Shown: positions 13,987 to 27,400 of the stretch, one piece after another
Numbering within the stretch: the first letter of the stretch is position 1
How the letters are laid out: every line of letters begins with the position of its first letter
Origin: Thuidium tamariscinum
Taxonomy: Eukaryota > Streptophyta > Bryopsida > Hypnales > Thuidiaceae
Length of the DNA stretch: 64,000 bases
Reading direction: 5' to 3'
NCBI GenBank assembly: GCA_947034885.2
Contig: OX344751.2
Span: forward strand, 8,804,001-8,868,000
Notes under the pieces: model-generated
Database searches by the model: none
Told to the model about the DNA's origin: nothing
The model's input: the letters and a program-made list of their open reading frames with translations, nothing else
Program-made: the position numbers and the translations under genes

Positions 13987-14830
13987 TTAACCCCTAAAGC
14001 CCTGAACTGCATTTTTTGGCAACATAGAAATTTTGGGTAGCTCACTACGAATGGAGTTTTTTTTGTTTTTCTTTGAAATTTTCACACAATATGTGTCCAA
14101 GGAGTATCTATAAGGCCCAACAATTTTCATAACTTTTGACTACACGGTTTAAAAGTTATGGCATGATATGTTGTTTCCTTTGAACTATGGGTAGCCTAGG
14201 CAACCAAAAAAACTTATTTAAAAATTGATTTTTTAATAAATAAAAATTTGAAATAGGTTTATTAGATTTTTATCTATGTCGAAAGCTTTGAATCATTCCA
14301 TTTCAATAAATGAGTCAAAAGTTATAAGGAATCTCAGTTTGGGGTAGTTTGCAAGTAGTTATAGAATTTGTACTCTATAAAAAAAGTTCGAAATTCTTTA
14401 TTTGATTCAATTTTTAATATTTTTGAAAAAAAATTAAAACAATGGGTGAAGATTGTTTATTACAATATTTTAACCATTGGGATTGGCATTTTTCATTTTT
14501 ATAAAAAAATTATTCACAATTTAGTATTTTCAAGCATTTTCTACTTCTTTCTACTTACTATTTTTTCCTATATGTTGTACAATTCCAAATGATTTGAAAT
14601 CTTTTTACCATATAGCCAACTTGAATTGAAAAATGAATTCAAAGAGTAACCATCATTTTGAGTATTTTTTCATACAAATGTGACCTTGTGAAGTGCAGCT
14701 ACCCGGATTTTTGCAAGGATAAAAAAAGGATTTTTGCTACTTCAAATGTTGATATCTTGCAATCTACACGGTGAAAGTTTTCGAAATTTTTTCTACATCT
14801 TTTCAAACCACCTAACTACACATAATCAAA
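13987..14830. mobile_element. piggyBac-type MITE, truncated copy
   Basis: It starts at TTAA (13,987-13,990) followed by CCCCTAAAG. It then carries the family sequence in order: TTTTTTGGCAACATAG, ATGGAGTTTTTT, CATAACTTTTGACTACA, GAATCATTCCATTT, AGAGTAACCATCATTTTGAG, GACCTTGTGAAGTGCAG. Homology to the copies at 49.7 and 53.7 kb fades at about 14,830. The far end with its CTTTAGGGG-TTAA is missing, so this copy is broken. Confidence 0.7.
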
Positions 14831-16811
14831 GTTTATGGCCCCCTTTGCAATCTTCCTTGAGATTGGTGGCCTATTTATGTCCTGAAAGTGATGGGGTAGT
14901 TCACCTCTTTTTTGGCAATAAGTTAGCCGATTTTGTTTTCTAGTTTTTTGCTCAATTGGCAAGTGACAATAGGTATTTATATCACCTCGGTGTGACAACG
15001 GACATCTCTAAGCTGTCAAAGATTAGTGGCTGCTATGTTATTGGTATTTAAAATAACAAACTAGTGACAAGTGACAAGGGTTCGAACTTTGGGTTGTCAT
15101 TGAGGGACTACCTACGCCTAAGCTAGTGACAAGGTAGGAAGTCACTAACATTGCGGTTGAAGACACTTTTTCAAGTGAAACTCCTAGCATTGTTGTCCAG
15201 ACTACTTGTCTTAAACTTTTTTTCTTTAGTCTTTTTGCATCTTTATCCAAACTCAATTCGTTGAGGTAGGATGGTGGATTTTTCTATTTTTATTTCTAAA
15301 AGTCCAAGTTGGCTCTGACTAAGGTGGATAAGGACTCTTTTCTCTTCTTAGATCCAAATCAACTTCGATTGAGGCGGATCATGATAAAAAAAATTATTAG
15401 AATAAATAAATAAACTGTGCTTAAAATCATAGAGTTTGACTTTAGGTCTTTAAGGTTTGCATCCAAAGTCCTTATAGGGAAATGGGTCCATAGATTTGTC
15501 TTGAACCCATATGGGTTGCATTGTGACTTTTTCAATAAAGTTATATTATGGTTCTAGAACCATAATGAACTTAGATTAGAATCACTCACTTTGATTTGTT
15601 AGTTGGTATTTATTAGTTTGATTGATCCTTCATTTTCATGCGTTTGTTCTCAAGTTTGAAATCTTAGAGTAGTGCATCAACTAGAATCCAATACCACTTG
15701 GTGGTTACGTATATTCACATGTTGCTAGCAACTTGATTAGATTTTGATTTGATCAAATATCATCTTATGAGATTCATCATGCGCCCATGATAAAACGTTA
15801 GCAAGAGTTTGGGTCTTATGGTTTGTAATCATACTATAGATGGCCACCATATGTGAGCCTTCAAGTTGGTACTTAGAACTTTGAATTTATTTTTTGTGAA
15901 TTTTTATAATTTTTAGGTTAATTTTATAGAAAAATAATATAAAAAGATTGTTATTGAGAGTCTTGGTAGAAGTCATTACCAAAGTAGTGAAGAATATTTC
16001 TAAAATTACAAAATGTATAAAATACCATATTTTTTGAATTCTAGGACCTAATTGACAGTCTAAGAGATTAATTAGCTATTTTGAGATAAATAAAGGTGTG
16101 AGAATTAGCTAGTCTTAGTATTTTGTCAATACAAAACTAAGACTGTAGAAATGCATTTGACAAATTGGCTAAGTATTTGAGTCTTTTTTAGGTCAAGAGA
16201 GTCAATTAAGTCAAAATTCAATTTATAGAAGATTTGGATTTGTTAATAAAAAAACATTGCAAGAACTTTGAGATTTAAGGCATAAATTTAACAAAGATGG
16301 AAGAGAAAGTATTGAAACATATAGAGAGGTGTTTTTAAGATGAAAGCATGCTAGGAGATTGACATGAGTGCCAATTACCTAAAAATTAATTCACTAATAG
16401 AAACCCCTAATTTTTTGGACATTTGTAGAAAACAAGAATGTTTTTTAAAACATAAGCAAGAAGATGTTGTTGCAGCCATAGAAGACACAATTCAATTGGA
16501 TGTTGTAAAAAACATGTAGATGTCATAAGCAAAAGAAGGTAATGTTCTATTTGATAGTGATGTTTTATGAGACATAAAAAATATAATTACATTTTGTACA
16601 ACATCCAAGAAAACATGGAATTGACACATTTGCAAGGGGTTTTGATTTAACTCCAACTAAGTTCACAAAAGTTGTTGTGGGCTTAGGTAAAACCCTGACC
16701 AAATGTGAAAATATAGAAGAAAAGAAGTTTTATGGCTTGCTTTCAAAAAAAAGAAATCAATGGATGTATACTGTGAATGAAAGGAGCAAGTCTATAGAAT
16801 AGTGGATGGTA
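14831..16811. other. AT-rich gene-free stretch
   Basis: No recognised gene. Frames such as those near 15,040-15,250 on the minus strand are short and show no family resemblance. Confidence 0.5.
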
Positions 16812-17410
16812 GGAAGTACAATGGGGTTCCAATCAAAATGGTGTTTTGGAATCCGTAGTGAAAACAATTTTAGTTTTGTCGACTTTAATAACCTCCTGAG
16901 ACCTCAAAAATTGATATTTTCTTATGAATTCTTTTTACAACATCATTTGTAAGTGAATAACATGCATGCCAAATTTCAATGCCAAAAAATTTACACAAAA
17001 AAAGATATTCAAAACCTACCAACATGTGTAGCAGTCAAAAACATTTCACTACTTTCAACTTTGACACCCTTCTAAGGATTGAGTTTTTTTTTTGGTCATG
17101 AAATTTTGGTCATGAAATAAACTCAATGTTTTTAATATGTGTGAAAATTTTCAAGGTCAAAAAATTAGTTTAAAAAAAGAAATTTGAAATCTTCCAACAT
17201 GTGTAGTTTTGAGAAAAATTTCACAATTGCCAACTTTGACACCCTCCCAAGGGCTGAAAAATTGGTTTCTTACCATGGAATTTCTTTAGTGAGGTCATCT
17301 CTATGTTGATAATATGTGATTAAATTTCATTAAATTTCAAGTTCAAAAGACTTACCCACTGAAAAAGATATCTAAAATCTCCCCAACATGTGTAGTTGTG
17401 AGGGTGAGTT
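16812..17410. repeat. 175 bp tandem array, locus 2
   Basis: Three degenerate units aligned at about 16,880, 17,056 and 17,231 (periods of about 176 and 175 bp). They match the array at 5.95-6.48 kb, including the leading phrase TACAATGGGGTTCCAATCAA. Unit hallmarks are CAACTTTGACACCCT, AAATTGGTTTCTTACCATG and CCAACATGTGTAG. Confidence 0.75.
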
Positions 17411-17459
17411 TTTGAGCTCTTGGTGTAGTATCATTTTGTGGGTCACAGTTTGACATAGA

Positions 17460-17690
17460 TGTTTAGTTAAACACTTTCAAAAGTACCTCCTTTAGCATTT
17501 AAAGTACAACTTTATTAAGACATTTTGAAATATTAGTGTTAAGGTTTGGTTTAAATACTTTCATGTGCATCTCTTTTAGCATTTAAAGTGCAACTTTATT
17601 TAAACATTTTGAAATATTAGTATTAAGGTTTAGCTTAAACACTTTCATGTGTACCTCCTTTAGTACCTAAATTCTTAAAATACTATTTTT
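17460..17690. repeat. 84 bp tandem repeat, about 2.5 units
   Basis: Units begin near 17,471, 17,555 and 17,638 with the pattern ACTTTCA(T/A)GTGTACCTC, followed by TTTAGCATTTAAAGT and CATTTTGAAATATTAGTRTT. The spacing is about 84 bp. It lies directly downstream of the 175 bp array. Confidence 0.7.
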
Positions 17691-18306
17691 GTCCTTTGCA
17701 ACATTAATGCATGAGGTCACCTCTATACAATGGAGCTATAGTTTTTCAATTTCTTGATTTTTTCTAAAAATAATCACTCATGTACACCTAGGATTGCCCC
17801 CACATGATGAAGCTTTGACTCTACAAACTTCAATTTTTAGAAACTAACCATTAAAATCTTTGGGTTTTTCCTGTTTGATAAAGCTTTGACTTTGCTAATT
17901 TCAAAATTCACTAGGGATATTTTTTGGTGGCATATAACAAGTCAAAATTCCATTAATCTCTCACTTCCATAGTTCCATTAGTGCATGTGTTGAAAGAACC
18001 TTGCTTCTCTACCTTGCCACTTATTGCTTAACCTCTCATTCCTTAAAATTAATTAAACCATTTATTCCAACATTCCAAAAATTAGTGAAAAATTACAAAT
18101 TATTAATTCCTCAAAATTTATACCAAGTGCGGTCATTTTTTGGGAATCTAGTTTCCAAAAGCAAGATTGAATCAACCAAAGCTAGTTCGGACTAGCCAAA
18201 ATAGTTCAAGATCAAGTCAGCGGACAAAGGACCTACCAATACATAAATGGACAAGGTCCCAATCCCAGAGTAACACGTATCATCAAGGGGAGGGGGAAAT
18301 GGAGGC
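17691..18306. other. AT-rich gene-free stretch
   Basis: Nothing recognised. A small less AT-rich patch is present at about 18,180-18,300. Confidence 0.45.
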
Positions 18307-18637
18307 TATAGGAGGAGGCTCTTAAATGGAGCGGGTTCTAAAATGGTGCCCTATCTTAAATGTATAGTATTTGTACATATTGCATTTTTATAGGCTTCAG
18401 CAGTGTACTGACAGTGTACATTTTAGCTAGGGCACCATTTTAGAGCCCTATGCCCTTTCAACTTCAGAATTTGATAACTAATTCTAGAGAGCTCCAAAAA
18501 ATATGAAACGACTTGGGTTACATGCCTATTCAAGCTGTCTTTCAAGGAAAACTCACTGAAAAATATTTCAAGATATTTGACCTGCCCAAAATTCTACTCC
18601 AGCCCTTAGATGGTCGGTTTATGGACCTCCTCCCTTA
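18307..18637. mobile_element. TA-flanked MITE, copy 3
   Basis: TA, then TAGGAGGAGGC, about 327 bp, CCTCCTCCCT, then TA. The interior matches the copy at 223-549 over most of its length with scattered substitutions. Confidence 0.7.
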
Positions 18638-19713
18638 ACAATAGGCTAACAGTTTAGTACAACCATGGAGAGACAGTACATGCAACCACAAAGAGACAGT
18701 ACAAGCACCAAGATAGAATAACTCAAAAATTCAATAAGTGATTTGAATTTCAATCCAACTCAAATTGCTTGATCAAACTATGTACAAAATTCCAACTGAA
18801 TTTTTATTGATCAAATTCAAAGGGTCAATTGTTGCTTACCACACCAACTTTGATTTTTGAATTAAAATTGCTTTCTCACATGTATTCTAAGTTTTCTATC
18901 AATTTTCTACTCATCTTCTCTCAACTAGTGCTAAACTCACAATTTTCAACAACCTCTAAAGTAAATGAGAAAGAATTAGGAATTGAAGAGAGAAGATTTA
19001 AAGGAAAATAAAATATGGGAAGAATTGTGCATGTGGAGAATTTAAGATTCAAAAATACATTTAAAATAATCCTATTGTTGCACTAACATTCTTTTATTCT
19101 TAATTCTATGTTGGTTAGTTAGTTAATATATTCTTGAAGGAATTTAGGGAATTTGGATTATAGTGTGATTTTGTTTTATTAGGCCTAATAAGCCAAAAAG
19201 ATAAAACAAATTGCCAACTGATACTTCCAAATTAATTAAGGGAATTAAAAAATAATCAAAATCTATTAGATTTGATTAGATTTAGTAGATTTAATTGCTT
19301 TGGGTATTAAAATAATTCTTAAGAAATTAGGAATTATCCGAAAAAATAGCCAAAATTCATAAAAATTTCATAACTATTAGGTAGTGAATTTGAATTAGAA
19401 CTAAAATTACAACAAAAACCAAAATTAATTTCACAAGTTCAATGATTTAGGAAATGAAGGAAAAAAAACTATAGGAAATGAATCCACATGATGTTTTTTG
19501 ATGATGATATTATCATGGGATAGGTATATTGAACAACTTAGATTTATTTGATATCCAATTTCATTTGATATTTTTAAATTAGAAATTCTCAATTAAAATT
19601 AATCCTTAGTTCAAAGTCTTAAAAATAAGATAGTGTAGTAGATGAGAAAATAACCTTAGAAAACCAAAAATTAACTTTTGATTTGAAAACTCACCAAAAC
19701 CTTAAACATTTAA
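18638..19713. other. AT-rich gene-free stretch
   Basis: No gene or structured repeat recognised. Confidence 0.5.
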
Positions 19714-21964
19714 CATTTACACTCGGAGGGTAAACTCCCCTTCACAATTTAAAACCACATGCAATAATGGGGTATTTAATGGGGGGTACCCTATTATTAG
19801 ATAAAAAGCTACTAGTGCATATTTTTCTATACCCTATTTTTTTTGTAAAATCTTGGAGGGCCTATTTTTGGGCACCCATTTTATTTGTATATTCAAAAAG
19901 TAAATAGTACTGAAAAAACTTGCAATATATTGCAAAAGCAAACATGCTAAAAGCAAAAGTCACTACTTGGAAATGTCTAATTCTCTCTGAGAACAAGCTA
20001 TAGCAATGGACCATTTCAGAAAACAACATTGAATATACATCTCACCATTTTGCAGCAAACAAATACAAATGCATAAATTACCCTATAGTATACAATTTGA
20101 GGCAGTGAGAATTTGAGAGAAGATGAATGCAATGACATACATATACAAAAAAAAATAGAAATTTTATATGAAAGTGTTTACAAACACAAATGCCTCTAGT
20201 TAAGTGCATTTCAAAACTAAAAACCAACAAGTTCAAGTGCATTTCAAAATTGAGAACTTGTAGGTTTAAATTCAAGGTTATTCTAATACCATTCAATCCC
20301 TTCTAAGGTTCTAATCTACCATGTGGTTTAGGATAAATGATGTCCTCAAAATGTGTATATGTACCACAACACAAATTGTAGCAATGACAGATTTCTAATA
20401 ACTTGTAGCCGTTGAAACAAGAGAAGAGACCCCAAAAAATACCATTGCGCTTTAGATAACACAATTAGGCTATTGAGGAGCAATCTAGCAATGAAGGCTT
20501 GAGTGGATGCCACTAGGATGGTGCCACTATAGACACTCTTGGCCATCTTCCTCCAAAGTTGTACTTAGTCCACAAAGATCATCAACTGAGAGTTCAACAA
20601 AAGGAACAGTTCGCCATTTGTCGCTAGAGAGAAGGTGTTGCAGATTCCAATTCTTCTCGAAAATACCACAAATTCAAAAGCTAGTTTAAGATGATACGAT
20701 GAATTAGCAAGATTAGCAACCCGTCTTCAGATTTCATCTAAATCCTAAACTATAGACAAAAATTGGAGAAGGATTCTGAAATCCAAAGCCCTAGGCCCCC
20801 CTTCTCACATCCTAAGTGCATCCTAAATGAAATCAAAACTAAAACCCTGAAGGGTGCATAAGGGATGCACCATGCACAACAACTTAAAACAAATAAAGGC
20901 ACGCATCAGAGAGCATGTCACTTACTAGAAGTTGCTATACTAAATCGTTACAAGATTGTCAAATTTCATGATTTCAACACGTAATTGAAGTGCACCATAA
21001 AGCTAGAAGCTCAACCCTAAACTAGTGGTGAAAACAACTAAGAAATCTTGAATTAATATGATGAACCAGCTCAGCTAGAAACAGATTTGACTTGAACCCT
21101 AAACCTTGAGCACTGTAAATTTGAGAAGAATTCCAAAACTTCTTATCCATGTCCACCCTTCTTACACCCTAAGTATTGCATATACAAAATCAAAACCCTA
21201 ACCCTAAAAGATACTTTAAACCCACAACATGCACAAAAACGCAACCTAAATCCTAAACTAAAAGCAAATCAAAGACAGACATCGGAGATATGTAACTTAC
21301 TAGAAGCAACAAATTTGGCGCACCCTAAACCATGAAGTTCATAGGGACATTGGTGGTAGCTAGGTGCAATAAAAAAATCTTCAATTAGCACGATTGCCAT
21401 GATGAATTAGAAACCCATTAAGAAATTTGACTTGAACCATAAACCCTAGGCATGAATTACAGAAAAATTATAAAACCTCACATAACTCTGGCATAGCCCA
21501 CAAGAATTCGTTATGCATCCAAAAACTCAAAAGCCAACAATTGGAAATTTGCAATGTATACTAGAAAATCTATTGGAAACATCCTAAACCTTGATAGCTC
21601 TATAGAATTGCCATGCCACCATGCCAATTCATTTTCCACCACCCTAAAGGTCTCTAATTCAAATTTAAACAACATATGAAATTAACTTATAGTCTAGTTA
21701 CCAAAGCTATTAAATGTCAAACTAAACCTACTAAACACTTATAGGGGGATTAAAAATTTGGCATCCTATTTTTTTTCAACACCAAAAAAAATGAAGAATT
21801 TCTTCCCACCCTATTTTATATATAAATCAAATCAAGACATATTACCAATGCTATTGTACATCTACAGAAAATATAAATTTTTTACCTCCTATGAATTAAA
21901 TTGACCCTATTTTTAATCACACCACTTTCTACTACATTGGGAGTTTATCCCTCGAGCATTTACA
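19714..21964. mobile_element. 2.2 kb TIR element with 8 bp duplication
   Basis: CATTTACA occurs at 19,714-19,721 and 21,957-21,964, flanking a 2,235 bp segment (19,722-21,956). The segment ends are inverted copies: CTCGGAGGGTAAACTCCC on the left, and on the right the inverse of CTCGAGGGATAAACTCCC. An 8 bp duplication fits hAT, or a Mutator-like element with a shortened duplication. The ends lack the usual hAT CAG/TAG start, so the superfamily is open. There is no transposase frame, so it is non-autonomous. The interior includes the 375 bp tandem units. Confidence 0.6.
20690..21560. repeat. About 375 bp degenerate tandem units
   Basis: The phrase CTTACTAGAAG recurs at 20,921 and 21,296 (spacing 375). 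A weaker TATACTAGAAA follows near 21,556. Each unit also carries GATGAATTAG/GATGAACCAG, a run rich in AAACCCTAA, CACATCCTAAGTGCAT-like text and ATGCAC. It lies inside the 2.2 kb TIR element. Confidence 0.55.
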
Positions 21965-24372
21965 ATTAGATGAACTTTAATTGAAATTTAGATGAAAGTT
22001 GACATTTTCATCCAAAGGCATCAAATAAAAAAATCTTAGAATCTTGATAGGAATTAGAAGTTTTAGATCAAATAGAAATTAAAAACCACTCAATTAAATT
22101 AAAAGTAATTTGTGGATGAAGATTATTCGTCAAACTTTGACCAAACTTCATCCAATAATAACTTTTTTGTTATGGATTTAGAATTTTTGCATTTTACTTT
22201 ATTAGAAAGATAATTTCTTGTTTTTTGCTTAAAAACCTCAAAAATCCTAAAATATTAGTATTTAGATTAAATCCCATTCTTAGATTAGATTGAACAACCT
22301 TTTAATTAAGAAATTTTGGGAGATACCTAAAGAATATTTTAATGAATCATTTTTTAGAGAATCTAAATAGGATTTCAAAATCATTTTTCATTCTAAAATT
22401 CATTCATTTTTCATTGAAATATAACAATGGATGAAGTTTGGGACCCAATTGAAAAACTTTTCCAAAATTAACCAAAAATAGACAATAAATTTAGAATTTA
22501 AACTAGAAGTCATTAGGAAGTCAAGGATAAAATTTGGAACAAAATTGACCTAATTTTTTTTTAAACAATTGACAAAGTTTTAAAGACTTATTAGGGCTTA
22601 ATTTTCATCCTTCAATAACTTTTGAAGGGAATCTCCACATTCAACCTACTTTTTCATTTTAGAATCCTCAAAAAAGTATCTAGAAATAAGATTAGAAAAA
22701 ATTTGATTAAAATTCATAACACCTTATCCATTGATTAGTTGACCAATAAACCATAAATCACACTAACTTTTACAATCTTTAGTTATCTTTTAGGCTTTTG
22801 TAGGAACAAATTACATCATTTGAATGTCCATTGCTTGAAAGGCACTTCTTTTGATCACCCTAACATTTCTCATTCAAATTTTCCATCAAAACCTGTATGT
22901 AAGGTTTTAGCTCAAAGGTGGAGTTAGAATCGCCAACATTTACTACACTTTTCTTACAAGTCAAACACATGTAGAGATCATCATAGATGTTATACTTGCA
23001 GAACTTCAAGAAACTAAAATTACTACTTTACATGCTCAGCTTAAACTTAAAAAATTGAAATGTCTACCAAATCTAGTTCCAAATACTAATGTGCCTAAAT
23101 ATATGTCACAACTGCAGCATTTCAAAATACACTATTCAAGCTACTGGAATTCTAAAATTGATGCTATCAAGGATTCCTTCAATATATTAAATATATCTTA
23201 CCATGCAAAACTAAATAATCTAAAAGAATTACTCCTTGAATTGTAGAAAAAAAGGAACTAAAACTCTTGTAGGCTTCAAACAAACAATGGAGTATCTTCA
23301 TAATTTCAAAAATGGCACCCCAATTATAATAGCTTATAAATTCATATAGTGTCAACAACTACTAGTAATCTCATTTACACTAGCTAGTAGTGTATTGTAT
23401 GTAAGTTTTGGATGAGATCAAGTGTACCTAGATCCACTAATTGGAAATTTTAGGCCCACACTGTTGACCAAGAATGTATATATACCTATATCATGGATAT
23501 GGAATAAGTTTCACATAATTGACACATCAACAAGTCTCGAAAGAAATGCCAATTCATATCAAAACTAACTGGTCTCAATTCAAAAATTCCTAAAACGTAT
23601 ATAAAAGCTTGCCTTGCATTAGTACTATTAAAACAATACAAGAATCATATCAAGGATTTTGTTCCTTATATTCTGTAGATTAAATTTTCTAAGATAGGTA
23701 TTTTTTCAAACACCCTCCAGACCTTTATAAATCTTAGATGCCAAAGTGATTTACTCAAAGTATATGCTTTGTAGTGCTGTAGAAAAATGCTTATTTGAAC
23801 AGTTGATGACAATCCAAATTCAATTCTTCCATACAAAACTCAAGAGTACAAATTTACCTCAAGTCTTTAGCTTAAACCATCAAGTTTGTAAGACTTCTTC
23901 AGCAAATCATGTTGACTATGTCTATACAACTCTAGAAGCTTGCTAGCATGTCCATTCAAAAATATAATTTTATCACCAAAATAAAATGTGTAAAAATAAG
24001 GAATCAACCATCAATCTCAAAAAGTACATTTTATAGAACAAAAGTACTACATAAATAAAAATATGAACATCAAAACTTACAAAGCTTTTTACAATGGACA
24101 TACCTGCTTATATATATTATTCAAATTTCTTCAATTTGGACTTCATAATTTAGGTAACACCTCATACTTTTTTGCTAATGTCTTCTCCATTTGCATTCAT
24201 TTCATACAATATTTTTATCCTCTGCACTAAAGTATTACGAATTTGGACTGATGAACCAAATTTTGTACACTTTTTACTTGTTGTACTAGGCAACCTACTA
24301 TGAAAATCTATTTTATCCCTCCATATTATTTCTACTACGCCACCACATAAATTAAAAATCTATATGTATGTT
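21965..24372. other. AT-rich gene-free stretch
   Basis: No recognised gene or repeat. Short frames (e.g. 23,055-23,246) show no domain signature. Confidence 0.5.
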
Positions 24373-25128
24373 TTACAAGAATCTAATAAAAAATCGCCCC
24401 CCTATACTTTGAAAACCATTTTCTCCACTTAATAGTTTGCCGGTTTTCAAATAAATTGGAGCCCATATTCCAAATGAATAAGAATTGTAGTTGTTGTCTT
24501 GATGAAAATACTTTCTAAAATTGTTTATAGTATATGTAAGGTTGCTACAAAAAGCATCATTCTCTGTGTGTAATAAATCAAACTCTATTTTTGTCAATGT
24601 AGGTATTTGGATTTGTATTGCTTCAATTTTTATTTGTTCAAACAAAGATAGTACAAGAGTGCAAAATTTTTTACGATAAATTCTTTCAATTTCAAGTATA
24701 TACGTTTGTTGATGCTCCCACCTTTAAAGTTCAAATTCATCATTTTGGATGCTTCCATCAGGAACATAATGGTCGACAGTTTTACCACTATTTGAACTTA
24801 CAACCTATAAAAACAAAAATATCAATTACACTTATACTTGTATATTTAAAACAAAATATATAAATAAATATATTTTTTTAATAAAAAACCTAAGAAAAAT
24901 TATGAAAACATTGTGAATTCGAAATGTACCTCTTCCCCATCCAATAGCATGCATTTTAGTAGATCTTTTGGCTTCATTAGTCACTACATTACTAGCACCC
25001 TTGACCATACTCATAACTATACTTGTAATTTTTTGGTATCCTGCAAATTCATCCATAGACATTTCTTTGAAAGGCAAACACCTTGCCACAAGTACTATTT
25101 CTTGTGAAGTCACGTCTTGAATAACCAC
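24373..25128 (-). pseudogene. Unrecognised coding remnant
   Basis: Two open segments lie on the minus strand. The upstream one (25,128 down to about 24,930) reads as a plausible protein: SMDEFAGYQKITSIVMSMVKG, then TNEAKRSTKMHAIGWGRG. It ends at a possible donor (GTACATTT). The second (24,645-24,373) is weaker and separated by in-frame stops. I do not recognise the family. A decayed transposon protein is the simplest reading given the surroundings, but nothing in the residues proves it. Confidence 0.25.
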
Positions 25129-25399
25129 AAAATAATAACTAACGTGTCAAATTAAAAGAACATTGAATATAAACTAATGGGTGGAAAACAAAAATATCAA
25201 TGTACCTGGTAAAATATTTTTGGTAATCCTCAATGTCTGTACTAAAAAAAGGTCTCCAACCATTACATATAAGGAATATATGGATTTGCTTAGGACAGGC
25301 ACTAAATTATAGGTCCAATTTATAATGATCCACAAAGTGTCTTCTTAACATTTGAGACTCAATCTTTCTCAACAAACCATATTTCTCAATGGAAGTCCC

Positions 25400-25601
25400 T
25401 AACACTATAAAAAACTCATGTTTTAAATGACAAATTTTAGGTGACATCTAATGTAGCAACTTGTGTTTGTATGTCAACAACAATATCTGCCATAACATCA
25501 AAATGCTCTCGCAGACATCATTGGTGATATAAAAACACACATTGCTACATTGGATGTCATCTAAATTCCATCACCTAAAACATGAGTTTCTTACAATATA
25601 A
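25400..25601. mobile_element. CACTA-like foldback MITE, copy 1
   Basis: A 196 bp palindromic element (25,403-25,598) begins CACTATAAAAAACTCATG and ends CATGAGTTTCTTACAATA. It is flanked by TAA on both sides, a 3 bp target duplication. Nearly the whole element can fold into one hairpin. It is the same length as the copy at 60,785-60,980. Confidence 0.8.
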
Positions 25602-27400
25602 GGTAAGGGCTAGCAACTTACCACTAATTTACTTTTACAAATTTGAATCTCTACAAACATATACTAGTAGTTGCGTCTTAGAAATCACCTTATACGACAG
25701 AAATTTCTAATCGAATGTCAAGTATTGTGTTCCATTAATTGATTCATCTTCCTAGCTACTCAAGTCTACTATCATTGGAAAAGTGCTACTAATGAATATA
25801 AGCACATCTACAAAAATCTTGCACTCAACATCTTTTTGACCAACTAACATGCTCCTCCATTGTCAATTGTGTAAAGGAATGCCAAACCATAATGCTTCAT
25901 GTTGACCTGTATGCACATAGAGACAAATATCAGCAATTTATCACCATTTAATAGTAATACAAACAAGGTGGAGAACTCATATACAACTCAGAAATCCTGA
26001 GTATATGAATGTAACATTACCTCCAATACTTTATATACAATACCAACCACCTCCTACCTCTTCATTCTCACTTGGACATAATGCAACTCATCTTGATTCA
26101 AATATACACACTCGTTCACAAAACTTATGTATTAGCACATAACAAACCAAAAGTCATTATTACACTTCTTGATGTAACTTAAGGTTGACAAATTTCAAGG
26201 AGAACGTTGCTTGTCATTGAATCTGAGTCACCAAATGTAGCTCCACTAGTTCTAGCTGATCCATGTAAAAATTTGTTGGCAACCTTGAAAGTGAATTATG
26301 CTGTGAATTCTTGTAATCTCAAGTATCTGTTGAGAAGATAACTAGATCTCGAATGGAAGAAGCTAAGTCATTTAGCTAAGTTACTGTAGGCTAGATTTGG
26401 GATTGCCATAGTTGAATTAAGGGAGCGAGATTTTTTTTGTTTTTTGAACATGCAAATGAAGGGCTTGAGTGTTGATGCAACAACTTCTAATACCAAGGTG
26501 GTGTGCTCGACGCTTGTAAGGGTTGGTAGGGAGTTATGTCACTGACCAACTAATATGTGGCCGTAACAATGGCATTATTTCATGTAAATAGGGTTGTGAT
26601 CTTTCAACCATCTAGTTGGGGGATAGGTGTGATGGAAGAATGGATATAGGATAGTATTTCTGTTCATCTAATATACAACTTGTATAGCTTCATTGCTCTA
26701 GTGAATCAAGTGCTTTCTGCATTGCAAAAAAAATAAATTATAAATAACTCCCTTCCTCACAAAAAACCAGTGGATTGACATTAAAGGAAAAACATCAAAA
26801 ACTATCCGTCTACCTTGTAGTGGACCTTAAACTCATCTAAAACTGTCCATATGTGTTTGCCAAATGTGTCACTCTAATTTACTGACACATACCAAAATGT
26901 GATTGGCTCAGTGCTGATTTTAGCAACTTTCAGATTTGGGGCCATCTATTGAACAATTCCAGTGGTCTAGGGAGCCAACACTTTGGAAAATCATAGAAAT
27001 TACATATGGCATCCAATTTTTTATTTTTTTTAATATTCATGATTTTCACTTGCTAATACTAGAGAAATATTATTTTTAGAAAAAGCTCCCTCCAACTATG
27101 CCGAATTCCTTATTTGGACGGTTTTGGGTGTTTCCACCGTAAAGAGGTCTGAGTGGACTACACAATTTCGAATGCCGACTGACGGACGGTAGACGTGCGA
27201 CACCGAAGACATGGCCGGGTCGTGTCGGTGCTGCCAGACGGAGATCTACGAAACTTGAAATCTACCCTCCAGGTACACCTTACCAGAAACAAGGGAATCG
27301 GCCCAAGTCGGGCTCATAATGCATCCGTCCCAGCGCAAAAGACGAAATCTTAAAAGATGCAATAACATCCATCCATTTCCAAGATCTTCAGCATCTGAAC
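25602..27400. other. Gene-free stretch and promoter of TMEM115-like gene
   Basis: 25,602-27,060 holds nothing recognisable. GC content rises from about 27,100, and the 27,160-27,580 segment is the likely promoter and 5' leader of the downstream gene. Confidence 0.5.

Noticed and set aside
20700-21480. AAACCCTAA-rich runs resembling plant telomere repeats
   Set aside because: The heptamer is not in perfect tandem. It recurs only through the degenerate units of about 375 bp inside a TIR element.
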